This document shows positions 1 through 6,711 of a DNA stretch of 11,923 nucleotides, in pieces. The notes under the pieces were generated by a model. That model did not search any database. It had not been told where the DNA came from and saw only the letters and a list, made by a program, of their open reading frames with translations. Position 1 is the first letter of the stretch. Each line of letters starts with the position of its first letter. The position numbers and the translations under genes were made by a program. This stretch comes from Bacteroidales bacterium (GTDB taxonomy: Bacteria > Bacteroidota > Bacteroidia > Bacteroidales > VadinHA17): contig WFRO01000187.1 of NCBI GenBank assembly GCA_015486475.1, positions 1 through 11,923 on the forward strand. Direction: 5' to 3'.

Positions 1-1630
1 AAGTAAGTCCGCCACTCTGTAGCTGTTTTAATTTGGAAGTATCCCCGGTGGTCAGGTCCGGGGAGATCAGCTCCCAGGTATTGCCATGATCGGGACTTTT
101 GAACAGGTACTGACTGCCGAAATAGATGGTGTTTTTATCAAAAGGATCGGCCGCGATGGCAGCGTTCCAGTTGAAACGCAGGGTCTTTCCTTCCGGATGT
201 ACCGGACGGACGCTCCGGGTATAGCCGGTCTCCAGATCGATACGGCCCACATACCCCTGCTGGCTCATGGCATAGCAGTAGCGCGGATCGGAAGGATCCG
301 GCAGCACATCGAAGCCATCGCCCCCATACAGGTCCTGCCAGTAGGCGTTGACGATGCCGCCCGAAGCCCATACATAGGCCGGTCCCCGCCAGGAGCCGTT
401 ATCCTGCAAACCACCGTATACATTGTATGGCAGCTCATTGTCCACACTAATGTGATAGAACTGTCCCACGGGCAGGTTCGCCACAAAACGCCAGGTCTTG
501 CCCCGGTCGCGGGTGATGGCCATACCGCCGTCGTTGCCGTCGATCATAAAATCGGGATTGGCCGGATCGATCCACCAGGCATGGTGGTCGGGATGGATAT
601 TGTAAGAGATGAGCGGCTTAAAGGTCTTGCCGCCGTCCTCACTCACGTTGACCCGCGAGAAAAGGGTGTAAACCCGGTTCTCGTTGGAGGGATCGACATA
701 GATGTCGGCATAGTAGAAAGGACGGTCACCGATGCTCTTCGTCCCCTGCAGATGCCAGTGCTTGCCGCCGTCATCGGAACGGTAGAGTCCGTTTTTCTTT
801 GACTCGATGAAGGCATACACCACATCCGGCTTGTTGCGGGCAATGGCCAGGCCGATGCGTCCCAGCTCACCCTCCGGCAGTCCGTCGTCGGGACCCAGTT
901 TCTTCCAGTTGTCGCCGCCGTCGCGGGTGACGTAAAGGCCCGAGCCCGGACCTCCCGACTTGAAGAACCAGGGCCAGCGCCGGTGCTGCCACATGGCCAC
1001 GAACAGTTTTTTGGGATTGTACGGGTCCATCACCATATCGGCCACACCCGTCTGCTCATTGACATAAAGGATCTTCTTCCAGGTCTTGCCGCCGTCCAGG
1101 GTGCGGTAAAGACCCCGTTCGGGATGAGGTCCCCAGGGCGAGCCGATGGCCCCCACATAGACGATATCACTGTTGACAGGACTGACGATGATACGGTAAA
1201 TACAATGCGTTTTCTCCAGCCCCATCAGCTCCCAGGTATCCCCGCCGTCCAGCGAACGGTAGAGGCCGCCGCCCAGGTTCATCGAGTTGCGGGGATTGCC
1301 TTCGCCCGTGCCGGCCCACACTATGTCGGGATTGCTTTGGTCGATGGCCACTGCCCCGATGGAGAGCACGTTCTCTTTGTCAAAGACCGGCTTCCAGGTG
1401 GTGCCCCCGTCTTTGGAACGCCACAAGCCGCCGGAGGCTGTGCCGGCAAAGATGATCTTCGGATCTTTCAGGTTGACGTCAACGGCCGTCACCCGGCCGC
1501 TCATGCCGGCCGGACCGATGTTGCGGAAATGCAGTCCTTTCATTTTGGACATGTCCGGCTGTTGTGCCGGCAGCGTCATGGAAAAAAACAGACCCGCCAG
1601 CAGCAGAAAAGGAAACAGTGATCTTTTCAT
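1..1630 (-). CDS. Secreted Asp-box (BNR/VPS10-like) beta-propeller protein, C-terminus cut by window edge
   Basis: Translating the minus strand from the ATG at 1630 gives 543 codons with no stop before base 1, so the C-terminal part is missing. Residues 1-22 form a clean signal peptide (MKRS, hydrophobic core, LPA before QQ), so the protein is exported. The rest is repeated propeller blades with eight Asp-box motifs (S/T-x-D-x-G-x-x-W/F) starting near residues 72, 126, 177, 235, 285, 330, 373 and 512. Examples are SKDGGTTW, SLDGGDTW and SPDHGNTW. Such proteins in Bacteroidota are usually about 1000 residues and are often called 'glycosyl hydrolase', sortilin-like or VPS10-domain protein. I see no catalytic signature here, so no enzyme activity is claimed. 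Family placement is strong and the substrate is unknown. The next gene upstream lies on the same strand 183 bases away, and I cannot tell whether they are co-transcribed. Confidence 0.9.
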   Translation of the reverse strand, partial: MKRSLFPFLLLAGLFFSMTLPAQQPDMSKMKGLHFRNIGPAGMSGRVTAVDVNLKDPKIIFAGTASGGLWRSKDGGTTWKPVFDKENVLSIGAVAIDQSNPDIVWAGTGEGNPRNSMNLGGGLYRSLDGGDTWELMGLEKTHCIYRIIVSPVNSDIVYVGAIGSPWGPHPERGLYRTLDGGKTWKKILYVNEQTGVADMVMDPYNPKKLFVAMWQHRRWPWFFKSGGPGSGLYVTRDGGDNWKKLGPDDGLPEGELGRIGLAIARNKPDVVYAFIESKKNGLYRSDDGGKHWHLQGTKSIGDRPFYYADIYVDPSNENRVYTLFSRVNVSEDGGKTFKPLISYNIHPDHHAWWIDPANPDFMIDGNDGGMAITRDRGKTWRFVANLPVGQFYHISVDNELPYNVYGGLQDNGSWRGPAYVWASGGIVNAYWQDLYGGDGFDVLPDPSDPRYCYAMSQQGYVGRIDLETGYTRSVRPVHPEGKTLRFNWNAAIAADPFDKNTIYFGSQYLFKSPDHGNTWELISPDLTTGDTSKLKQLQSGGLT

Positions 1631-1783
1631 GGGTAGATGGTTTTTGGATTCAGGTAAATTTTTAATACGGGAACTTATCCTTAGTAATAATTGACAATCC
1701 CAAAGGCCTGTTTATTCCCTTTCCCAGGACTTTTTGAAAGAAAAAAATTCTCACGGAACAGGTAATACTCCTCACGCTCACTC

Positions 1784-1811
1784 CCTGGAACCTGGAACCT
1801 GGAACCTGGAA
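1784..1811 (-). repeat. Four perfect tandem 7-mers (GGTTCCA on minus strand)
   Basis: CCTGGAA occurs four times in perfect tandem on the plus strand, which reads as GGTTCCA units on the minus strand. The array ends two bases short of the stop codon (1814-1816) of the minus-strand gene, so it is its immediate 3' flank. It belongs to the same 7-base RGT-word class seen in the other spacers. Confidence 0.93.
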
Positions 1812-1813
1812 CC

Positions 1814-2932
1814 CTACAACTCTTTCACATAACACCGTCTCCGCTTATGCTGTATATTCTCATAGTTCTTCCAGTTGGAGATGACATTGTGATTGTCTTC
1901 GAAGATACCCGTGGTCTCAATGGTATTGATGCCATTACTCAGCATCTCATTTTGCAGTTCGGCATAAAGGATCACAGCCACACCCTTGGCGTGATAGTCA
2001 TGCAGCACACCGGTGAGGAGGGTATCGATCACCTTCGGATGTTTCAGGGCTTTCATGATATGCCACCAGCCGAAAGGCAACAGCCTGCCACCCGCCTTCT
2101 GCATGGCCTCCGAGAGGGAGGGCATACCCACCACAAAACCGATCATTTTTTCCCCGTCCTTGACCACCCGGACATACCTGGGATTGAGGATGCTGAAATA
2201 TTTTTTTTCATAATAGTCCGTCATCTTATCGCTGAACCTTGTCACATAAGGCAGGTCCTGAAAAGCATCGTTGAGAACATCAAACACTTTTTTTCCGTAA
2301 GGTTTCAGCTCCTCCCTGTTCTTAAAGCGAACCACTTCAAAGCCATAACGTTTGATGATCAGCTCGGCGCCCCGTTTGGCCTTGTTCACCGGCCGGTCGG
2401 TGAGGGTAAGACGGAACTCCACCCAGTCGCGCTCCTTCTCAAAACCGGCCCGCTCAAAATGCTCCTTGTAGTAGGGATGGTGATACACCGAAGCCACCGA
2501 CTGCAGATAGTCGAACCCCTCGATGAGCAGCCCCTGGGTGTCCAGATTGGTAAAACCCAGCGGACCATGCACTTTTTCCATCCCTTTTTCCCGTAACCAG
2601 GAGAGGGCCTGCTCCAGCAATGCATCGAATACCTCCGCATCATCAAAGAATTCCAGGCGGTTGATGCGCCCCAGCTTCTCCCCTACTTTCTCATTGTATG
2701 GCTTGTTGATGATCGCCCCGATGCGTCCCACACATTTCCCGTCTTTAAAGGCCAGCCAGAACTTCGCATCACAGAACTCCCAGGCCGGGTTTTGCTGCGG
2801 ATCGAGCGACTTGCGCTCGTCGGAGATCATGGGCGGAACCCAGTAAGGATTGCCCTGGTAAATATCAAACTGCACCTGCACGAATTGTTTGGCATCGGCA
2901 GGGGTGGTCACTTCGCGCATATCAACTGACAT
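1814..2932 (-). CDS. GNAT-like N-acetyltransferase-fold protein, two domains (YghO-like)
   Basis: The 372-residue protein looks like a duplicated GNAT fold. The N-terminal half (about 5-180) opens with the NPYWVPPM segment and has VGRIGAIIN as the central strand and a conserved HGPLGFTNLDTQG stretch near 122-134. The C-terminal half (about 200-372) has IGFVVGMPSLSEAM near 264-277 and ends with ETTGIFEDNHNVISNWKNYE, typical of an acyl-CoA-binding GNAT end region. Similar proteins of this size are common in Bacteroidota and usually annotated as hypothetical or GNAT/YghO-like. No substrate is known to me. There is no signal peptide, so it is probably cytosolic. The start at 2932 (MSVDMREV) sits about 25 bases after a good -7 box. 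An ATG four codons in (2920) is a possible alternative start. An exact 7-mer repeat array lies just past its stop. Confidence 0.72.
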   Translation of the reverse strand: MSVDMREVTTPADAKQFVQVQFDIYQGNPYWVPPMISDERKSLDPQQNPAWEFCDAKFWLAFKDGKCVGRIGAIINKPYNEKVGEKLGRINRLEFFDDAEVFDALLEQALSWLREKGMEKVHGPLGFTNLDTQGLLIEGFDYLQSVASVYHHPYYKEHFERAGFEKERDWVEFRLTLTDRPVNKAKRGAELIIKRYGFEVVRFKNREELKPYGKKVFDVLNDAFQDLPYVTRFSDKMTDYYEKKYFSILNPRYVRVVKDGEKMIGFVVGMPSLSEAMQKAGGRLLPFGWWHIMKALKHPKVIDTLLTGVLHDYHAKGVAVILYAELQNEMLSNGINTIETTGIFEDNHNVISNWKNYENIQHKRRRCYVKEL

Positions 2933-2957
2933 GATCGTTTAGGGTTTGGTGTGGTCT

Positions 2958-2988
2958 CAAATGTAATGATTATTCGATGAAGATAAAA
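2958..2988 (-). promoter_or_regulatory. Bacteroidota-type promoter of the GNAT-like gene
   Basis: On the minus strand TACATTTG (2958-2965) matches the TAnnTTTG -7 box. TTTT (2985-2988), three of four bases of the TTTG -33 box, lies 19 bases upstream, the usual spacing. Transcription would begin about 20 bases before the start codon at 2932. Confidence 0.6.
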
Positions 2989-3011
2989 TGTTATAGAATA
3001 GGATGGGAACA

Positions 3012-3104
3012 AGTTTCGAGTATCGAGTTGGGAGTTTCGGGTATCGGGTATCGAGTTATTTGCTCCCTCCATCAATCCATCATTCCATTATTCCATTATT
3101 CCAC
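3012..3104 (+). repeat. Composite intergenic element, copy 1: 7-mer array, hinge, 8-mer array
   Basis: Seven units of the form RGTNNNN begin at 3012, 3019, 3026, 3033, 3040, 3047 and 3054 in exact 7-base register (AGTTTCG, AGTATCG, AGTTGGG, AGTTTCG, GGTATCG twice, AGTTATT). After TGCTCCC, the word TCCA(T/C) recurs at 3068, 3076, 3084, 3092 and 3100 in exact 8-base register. Bases 3041-3074 match 4725-4758 with one mismatch. The element lies between divergent genes. The open frame running through it into the downstream gene is not thought to be coding. Confidence 0.9.
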
Positions 3105-3126
3105 CGGGATTTTTTATTTTTACTTC

Positions 3127-3837
3127 ATGGAACCGACCCTCTATCTCCTTCCCAGCACGCTGGGGGCCACGGACGCGGATCTCTATCTTCCGCGCCGGGT
3201 GATCGAACGGCTGCACAGCCTGCATCTTTTCTTTGCCGAAGACCTGCGCACCGCCCGCCGTTATCTCAAAAGCACAGGATATAGCGGAGACATCTCAGCC
3301 CTTCGTTTCCGGGAGCTCAGCGAGCACACCTCCCCGGCAGAGGCGGAAACCCTGCTGCAGGAGCTGCTGCAGGAGGGGGAGGCCGGTCTCCTCTCCGAGG
3401 CAGGGCTGCCCGGCGTGGCCGATCCGGGAAATATCCTCGTGGCTCTCTGTCACCGCCACGGTGTGCGTGTGGCGCCCCTGACGGGCCCCTCGTCGATCTT
3501 CCTGGCCCTCATGGCCTCGGGCCTCAACGGCCAATACTTCACTTTCCTGGGATATCTCCCCAAAGAACGGCAACAAAGGATCAGAGCCATCCGCAGGATC
3601 GAGCAGGAGAGCTACCGCAGCGGCGCCTCCCAGATCTTCATCGAGACCCCTTACCGCAATGACCACCTCGTAGTAGACCTGCTGGCCACCTGCCGCGACG
3701 ACACCCTCCTCTGCCTCGCCGCCTCCCTCACCACCGAAAAGGAATGGATACACACCCGCACCATCCGGGAGTGGAAAAAAGAAATGCCCCGCCCCGGCAA
3801 ACAACCGGTCATCTACATCCTGGGAAGACCTTCCTGA
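3127..3837 (+). CDS. RsmI-like SAM-dependent methyltransferase (tetrapyrrole methylase fold), short paralogue
   Basis: The 236-residue protein has the order of motifs of the RsmI/tetrapyrrole methylase family: LYLLPSTLG at 5-13, FAEDLRTARRYL at 36-47 (RsmI itself usually has AEDTR here), the SAM-loop-like EAGLPGVADPG at 91-101, PLTGPSSIFLALMASGL at 117-133, FLGYLPKE at 140-147 and FIETPYRN at 171-178. True RsmI 2'-O-methylates C1402 of 16S rRNA. The changed N-terminus and the lack of the C-terminal extension seen in E. coli RsmI (286 residues) suggest the Bacteroidota paralogue whose substrate I do not know. I chose ATG 3127 because the 50 codons upstream in frame are the intergenic word array and the family motif begins right at this ATG. 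The MBL-fold gene follows after 82 bases. Confidence 0.82.
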   Translation: MEPTLYLLPSTLGATDADLYLPRRVIERLHSLHLFFAEDLRTARRYLKSTGYSGDISALRFRELSEHTSPAEAETLLQELLQEGEAGLLSEAGLPGVADPGNILVALCHRHGVRVAPLTGPSSIFLALMASGLNGQYFTFLGYLPKERQQRIRAIRRIEQESYRSGASQIFIETPYRNDHLVVDLLATCRDDTLLCLAASLTTEKEWIHTRTIREWKKEMPRPGKQPVIYILGRPS

Positions 3838-3893
3838 CCCTGCGGGCACGTTGCTGCACCCTCCTGTGACACACAACGGCCCGACTATTTTCT

Positions 3894-3901
3894 TACCTTT
3901 G
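3894..3901 (+). promoter_or_regulatory. -7 box (TACCTTTG) of the MBL-fold gene
   Basis: TACCTTTG matches TAnnTTTG and lies 18 bases before the start codon at 3920. No TTTG/TTG is present at the -33 position, so the match rests on one element only. Confidence 0.5.
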
Positions 3902-3919
3902 CAACCATAAACACGGACC

Positions 3920-4684
3920 ATGGTAAAAGTCACTTTCCTGGGTACGGGCACCTCGCAGGGGGTGCCGGTGATCGCCTGTCCCTGCCCTGTTTGTCATTCG
4001 GACGACCCGCATGACAAACGGCTGCGCTCGTCGCTGCTGGTGGAGAGTGACGGGGTCACCGTGGTGATCGACTCGGGGCCCGATTTCCGGCAGCAGATGC
4101 TGCGCGAGAACGTCCTGCACCTCGATGCCATCCTCTTCACCCATGAGCACAAAGACCACATTGCCGGCATGGACGACATACGGGCTTACAACTTCATCCA
4201 GAAGAAGCCCATGGATATCTGGGCCGAGCCCAGGGTGCAGCATGCCCTGCGCCGCGAGTTCGCCTATGTCTTTGCCGAATACAAGTATCCCGGCATCCCG
4301 CAGGTCAGCCTGCACACCATTGACGGTGAGGACTTCCATGTGAACGGTCTCACCTTCACCCCCATCCGGGTGTATCATTACCGCCTGCCCATCTACGGCT
4401 TCCGCTTCGGCGACTTCACCTACATCACCGATGCCAAAAGCATCCCCCCGGCATCGCTGGAGAAGATCCGGGGTACCCGTTACCTCATCCTCAACGCCCT
4501 GCGAAAAAAGCACCACCTCACCCACTTCACCCTTGAGGAGGCCCTGGAGATCATCGACACTCTCCGCCCGGAAAAAGCCTGGCTCACCCACATGTCCCAC
4601 CTCATGGGCTTCCACCGGGAGGTGCAGGCAGAGCTGCCGGCTAATGTCTTTCTGGGATATGACGGGCTGGAGATAAAGGGATAA
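3920..4684 (+). CDS. MBL-fold metallo-hydrolase (PhnP/RNase Z-like)
   Basis: The 254-residue protein is a complete metallo-beta-lactamase-fold hydrolase. FLGTGTSQGVP at 6-16 opens the fold. Metal ligands are visible as THEHKDH (His75, His77, Asp79, His80), His153 in VYHYRLP, Asp171 in YITDAK and His224 or His227 in THMSH. A CPCPVC cluster at 20-25, followed by an RLRSS segment, resembles the extra zinc-binding site of PhnP-type phosphodiesterases. That suggests cleavage of a cyclic or diester phosphate, but the substrate cannot be read from sequence. No signal peptide is seen, so it is probably cytosolic. It may be co-expressed with the upstream methyltransferase gene (82 bases away), though it has its own -7 box. 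A 7-mer word array begins four bases after its stop codon. Confidence 0.88.
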   Translation: MVKVTFLGTGTSQGVPVIACPCPVCHSDDPHDKRLRSSLLVESDGVTVVIDSGPDFRQQMLRENVLHLDAILFTHEHKDHIAGMDDIRAYNFIQKKPMDIWAEPRVQHALRREFAYVFAEYKYPGIPQVSLHTIDGEDFHVNGLTFTPIRVYHYRLPIYGFRFGDFTYITDAKSIPPASLEKIRGTRYLILNALRKKHHLTHFTLEEALEIIDTLRPEKAWLTHMSHLMGFHREVQAELPANVFLGYDGLEIKG

Positions 4685-4688
4685 GAGA

Positions 4689-4749
4689 AGTGTGGAGTGT
4701 GGAGTGTGGAGTTACGAGTTTTGAGTATCGGGTATCGAGTTATTTGCTC
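4689..4749 (+). repeat. Composite element copy 2, 7-mer part (RGTNNNN x8)
   Basis: Eight RGTNNNN words start at 4689, 4696, 4703, 4710, 4717, 4724, 4731 and 4738 with no slip: AGTGTGG three times, AGTTACG, AGTTTTG, AGTATCG, GGTATCG, AGTTATT. They are followed by TGCTC. Bases 4725-4749 are identical to 3041-3065 in copy 1. Confidence 0.93.
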
Positions 4750-4852
4750 TCTCCATCATTCCATCTTTCCATCTTTCCATCTTTCCATTATTCCTTCATT
4801 CCATCTCCCATTCTTCCATCCTTCCATTAATCCATCATTCCAATCTTCCATC
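4750..4852 (+). repeat. Composite element copy 2, 8-mer part (TCCATNNN, about 12 units)
   Basis: TCCAT or a one-base variant begins at 4752, 4760, 4768, 4776, 4784, 4792 and 4800, then after a single slip of one base at 4815, 4823, 4831, 4839 and 4847. Each run keeps exact 8-base register. On the minus strand the words read RATGGANN. No plausible protein is encoded. Confidence 0.92.
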
Positions 4853-4855
4853 TAC

Positions 4856-4911
4856 CTATTTAAATACCTATTTAACTACCTATTAAAATAGATATTTAAA
4901 TACCTATTTTT
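4856..4911 (+). repeat. AT-rich 12-base tandem repeat with hairpin potential
   Basis: Four 12-base units start at 4856, 4868, 4880 and 4892 (CTATTTAAATAC and close variants), then a partial fifth (CTATTTTTT). Two units contain the palindrome TATTTAAATA. AAAATAG (4885-4891) can pair with CTATTTT (4904-4910), giving an AT-only stem ending in T residues. This could act as a weak terminator or a melting site ahead of the hexosaminidase promoter. Together with the arrays above and a plain AT-rich stretch it fills the 350-base gene-free spacer 4685-5034. Confidence 0.8.
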
Positions 4912-4978
4912 TGAGGACTGTGAATTTTCATAAAAAGATGATCTTCAAAAAATTTTCCCACTCCGGAGAGAATAGCAC

Positions 4979-4986
4979 AATATTTG
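4979..4986 (+). promoter_or_regulatory. Possible -7 box of the hexosaminidase gene
   Basis: AATATTTG differs from TAnnTTTG only at the first base. It lies 48 bases before the start codon, a reasonable leader length. No good -33 partner is seen at 19-21 bases upstream. Confidence 0.35.
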
Positions 4987-5034
4987 CAGTGCATGTAGGT
5001 TATTAATGTTAAACCTTAAAAACAACGAAGATCC

Positions 5035-6621
5035 ATGAATTACGATAAGAAGATCATGAGAAAGATCCTGGGTATTGCATCGCTCGTACTGGTGGCGGCA
5101 GCCGTGATCATCGCCTGCCGGCATGAGGTGCCGGAGCAGAACATGGCCGAGAAGTGCCTCATACCGCTTCCCGGGACGATCACACCGCAGGAGGGAGCTT
5201 TTATGCTGAAGAAAAAGACGGTCATCGCTGTGGACAAAGACAACGAACAGTTGCTGGCCCTGGGCCATTACCTGGCCGGATTGTTGAAGCCTGCCACGGG
5301 CATCGAATTCAAAGTAAAAACCACTTCACGCCTCACCCCCGGAGGGGATATCCGGCTGACGCTGACCAACGATGATCCCGATCTGGGGAAAGAGGGTTAT
5401 GAGCTGTCCGTGACACGGCGCCGCATCCACATCAAGGCCAACACCCCGGCCGGCATCTTTTACGGCGTGCAGACGCTGCGGCAGCTGCTGCCGCCGGCCA
5501 TAGAGAAAAAGACCGTCCAGGAAGGACCGTGGCTCGTGCCCGCCGGGACCATCACGGATGCCCCTCTGTACAGCTACAGGGGCTTCATGCTGGATGTATC
5601 CCGCCATTTCTTTCCTCCGGATGATGTGAAAAAGATCATCGACGAGATGGCGCTCTTCAAGCTCAACCGGCTGCACCTGCATCTCTCCGATGACCAGGGA
5701 TGGCGCATAGAGATCAAGTCGTGGCCCAAACTCACCGAAGTGGGCGGCAGCACCGAGGTAGGTGGCGACAAAGGAGGTTATTACACGCAGGAACAGTACA
5801 AGGACCTCGTGGCTTATGCTGCCAGCCGCTACATCACCATCATTCCCGAGATCGACATGCCGGGGCATACCAACGCCGCCCTGGCCTCCTACGCAGAGCT
5901 CAACTGTGACGGTAAAGCCCGCGATCTCTACACCGGCACCAACGTGGGGTTCAGCACCCTCTGCACGAAAAAAGAGGTGGTCTACAAATTTCTGGATGAT
6001 GTCATCGGCGAGATCTCGGCCATGACGCCGGGCCCCTGGTTCCATATCGGTGGCGACGAGTCGCACGTAACCCCCATGGAAGAGTACATCCCCTTCATCA
6101 ACAGGGCACAGGAGATCGTAGCCCGGCATGGCAAGCAGGTCATCGGATGGGATGAGATCTCCAACGCCACCCCCCAGCCGAATACCATCGTTCAGTTCTG
6201 GGCCCGGGCAGACAACGCCAAAAGGGCCGTCGGGAAAGGCGCCCGTGTGATCATGTCGCCCGCCAACAAAGCCTATCTGGATATGCAGTACGACTCCACC
6301 ACCACTCTGGGGCTCCACTGGGCCGGTTATGTAGGGGTGGACAGCGCCTATATCTGGGATCCCGCCACGCTGGTGCCCGGCATCGGCCGCGAACAGGTGG
6401 TGGGCGTGGAGTCACCCCTGTGGACCGAGACCATCACCAACATGAAAGACCTGGAGTACATGGTCTTCCCGCGGCTGGCAGGCCACGCCGAGATCGGATG
6501 GTCGGAGCCGGCACGGCGCGACTGGAACGACTACAAAGTGCGGCTGGGCAACTTCGCCCCCCGCTTTGAGGCCATGGGCATCAACTTCTACCATTCGCCC
6601 CTGGTACCCTGGAAAGAGTGA
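5035..6621 (+). CDS. Beta-N-acetylhexosaminidase, GH20 family, lipoprotein
   Basis: The 528-residue enzyme removes terminal beta-linked GlcNAc or GalNAc from glycans or chitin/peptidoglycan fragments. The N-terminus is a lipoprotein signal: MRKILGIASL, a hydrophobic core and VIIAC, with the lipid-bearing Cys28, so it should be anchored at the cell envelope. The accessory N-terminal GH20 domain covers about 40-175. The catalytic barrel starts at YRGFMLDVSRHF (181-192) and continues with NRLHLHLSDDQGWRIEI (211-227), PEIDMPGHTNAAL (271-283) and the catalytic pair Asp341-Glu342 in WFHIGGDES (335-343). Aromatic subsite residues such as GWDEI and PLWTE follow. The barrel looks complete and no key residue is missing. 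ATG 5035 is used. ATG 5056, seven codons on, would give a more typical short lipoprotein signal. There is no susC/susD neighbour in view, so it is not in a visible polysaccharide-utilisation locus. Confidence 0.95.
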   Translation: MNYDKKIMRKILGIASLVLVAAAVIIACRHEVPEQNMAEKCLIPLPGTITPQEGAFMLKKKTVIAVDKDNEQLLALGHYLAGLLKPATGIEFKVKTTSRLTPGGDIRLTLTNDDPDLGKEGYELSVTRRRIHIKANTPAGIFYGVQTLRQLLPPAIEKKTVQEGPWLVPAGTITDAPLYSYRGFMLDVSRHFFPPDDVKKIIDEMALFKLNRLHLHLSDDQGWRIEIKSWPKLTEVGGSTEVGGDKGGYYTQEQYKDLVAYAASRYITIIPEIDMPGHTNAALASYAELNCDGKARDLYTGTNVGFSTLCTKKEVVYKFLDDVIGEISAMTPGPWFHIGGDESHVTPMEEYIPFINRAQEIVARHGKQVIGWDEISNATPQPNTIVQFWARADNAKRAVGKGARVIMSPANKAYLDMQYDSTTTLGLHWAGYVGVDSAYIWDPATLVPGIGREQVVGVESPLWTETITNMKDLEYMVFPRLAGHAEIGWSEPARRDWNDYKVRLGNFAPRFEAMGINFYHSPLVPWKE

Positions 6622-6687
6622 GGTTTTCCTGCCTGCTTCCGGTTGAAATGAGCGTGATCTCCGCATAGCATACATATACATTTTTCG

Positions 6688-6695
6688 TATCTTTG
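6688..6695 (+). promoter_or_regulatory. -7 box (TATCTTTG) of the first aconitase-like gene
   Basis: TATCTTTG is a full match to TAnnTTTG, 16 bases upstream of the ATG at 6712. No TTTG is found 19-21 bases upstream. The short leader fits other genes here. Confidence 0.5.
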
Positions 6696-6711
6696 AGGAA
6701 AATGTTTTGCT

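Noticed and set aside
86..1621. Plus-strand open frames of 238 and 212 codons
   Set aside because: They lie opposite the clearly coding BNR-repeat gene and show no family resemblance.
2977..3126. A 50-codon N-terminal extension of the RsmI-like protein
   Set aside because: It is encoded by the repeat array, and the same peptide-like stretch (IGYRVICSLH) appears from the second array copy. The family motif begins at ATG 3127.
4697..4891. Small open frame of 64 codons with F/H/S/P-rich repeats
   Set aside because: Pure read-through of the 7-mer and 8-mer arrays, with no ribosome site or promoter of its own.
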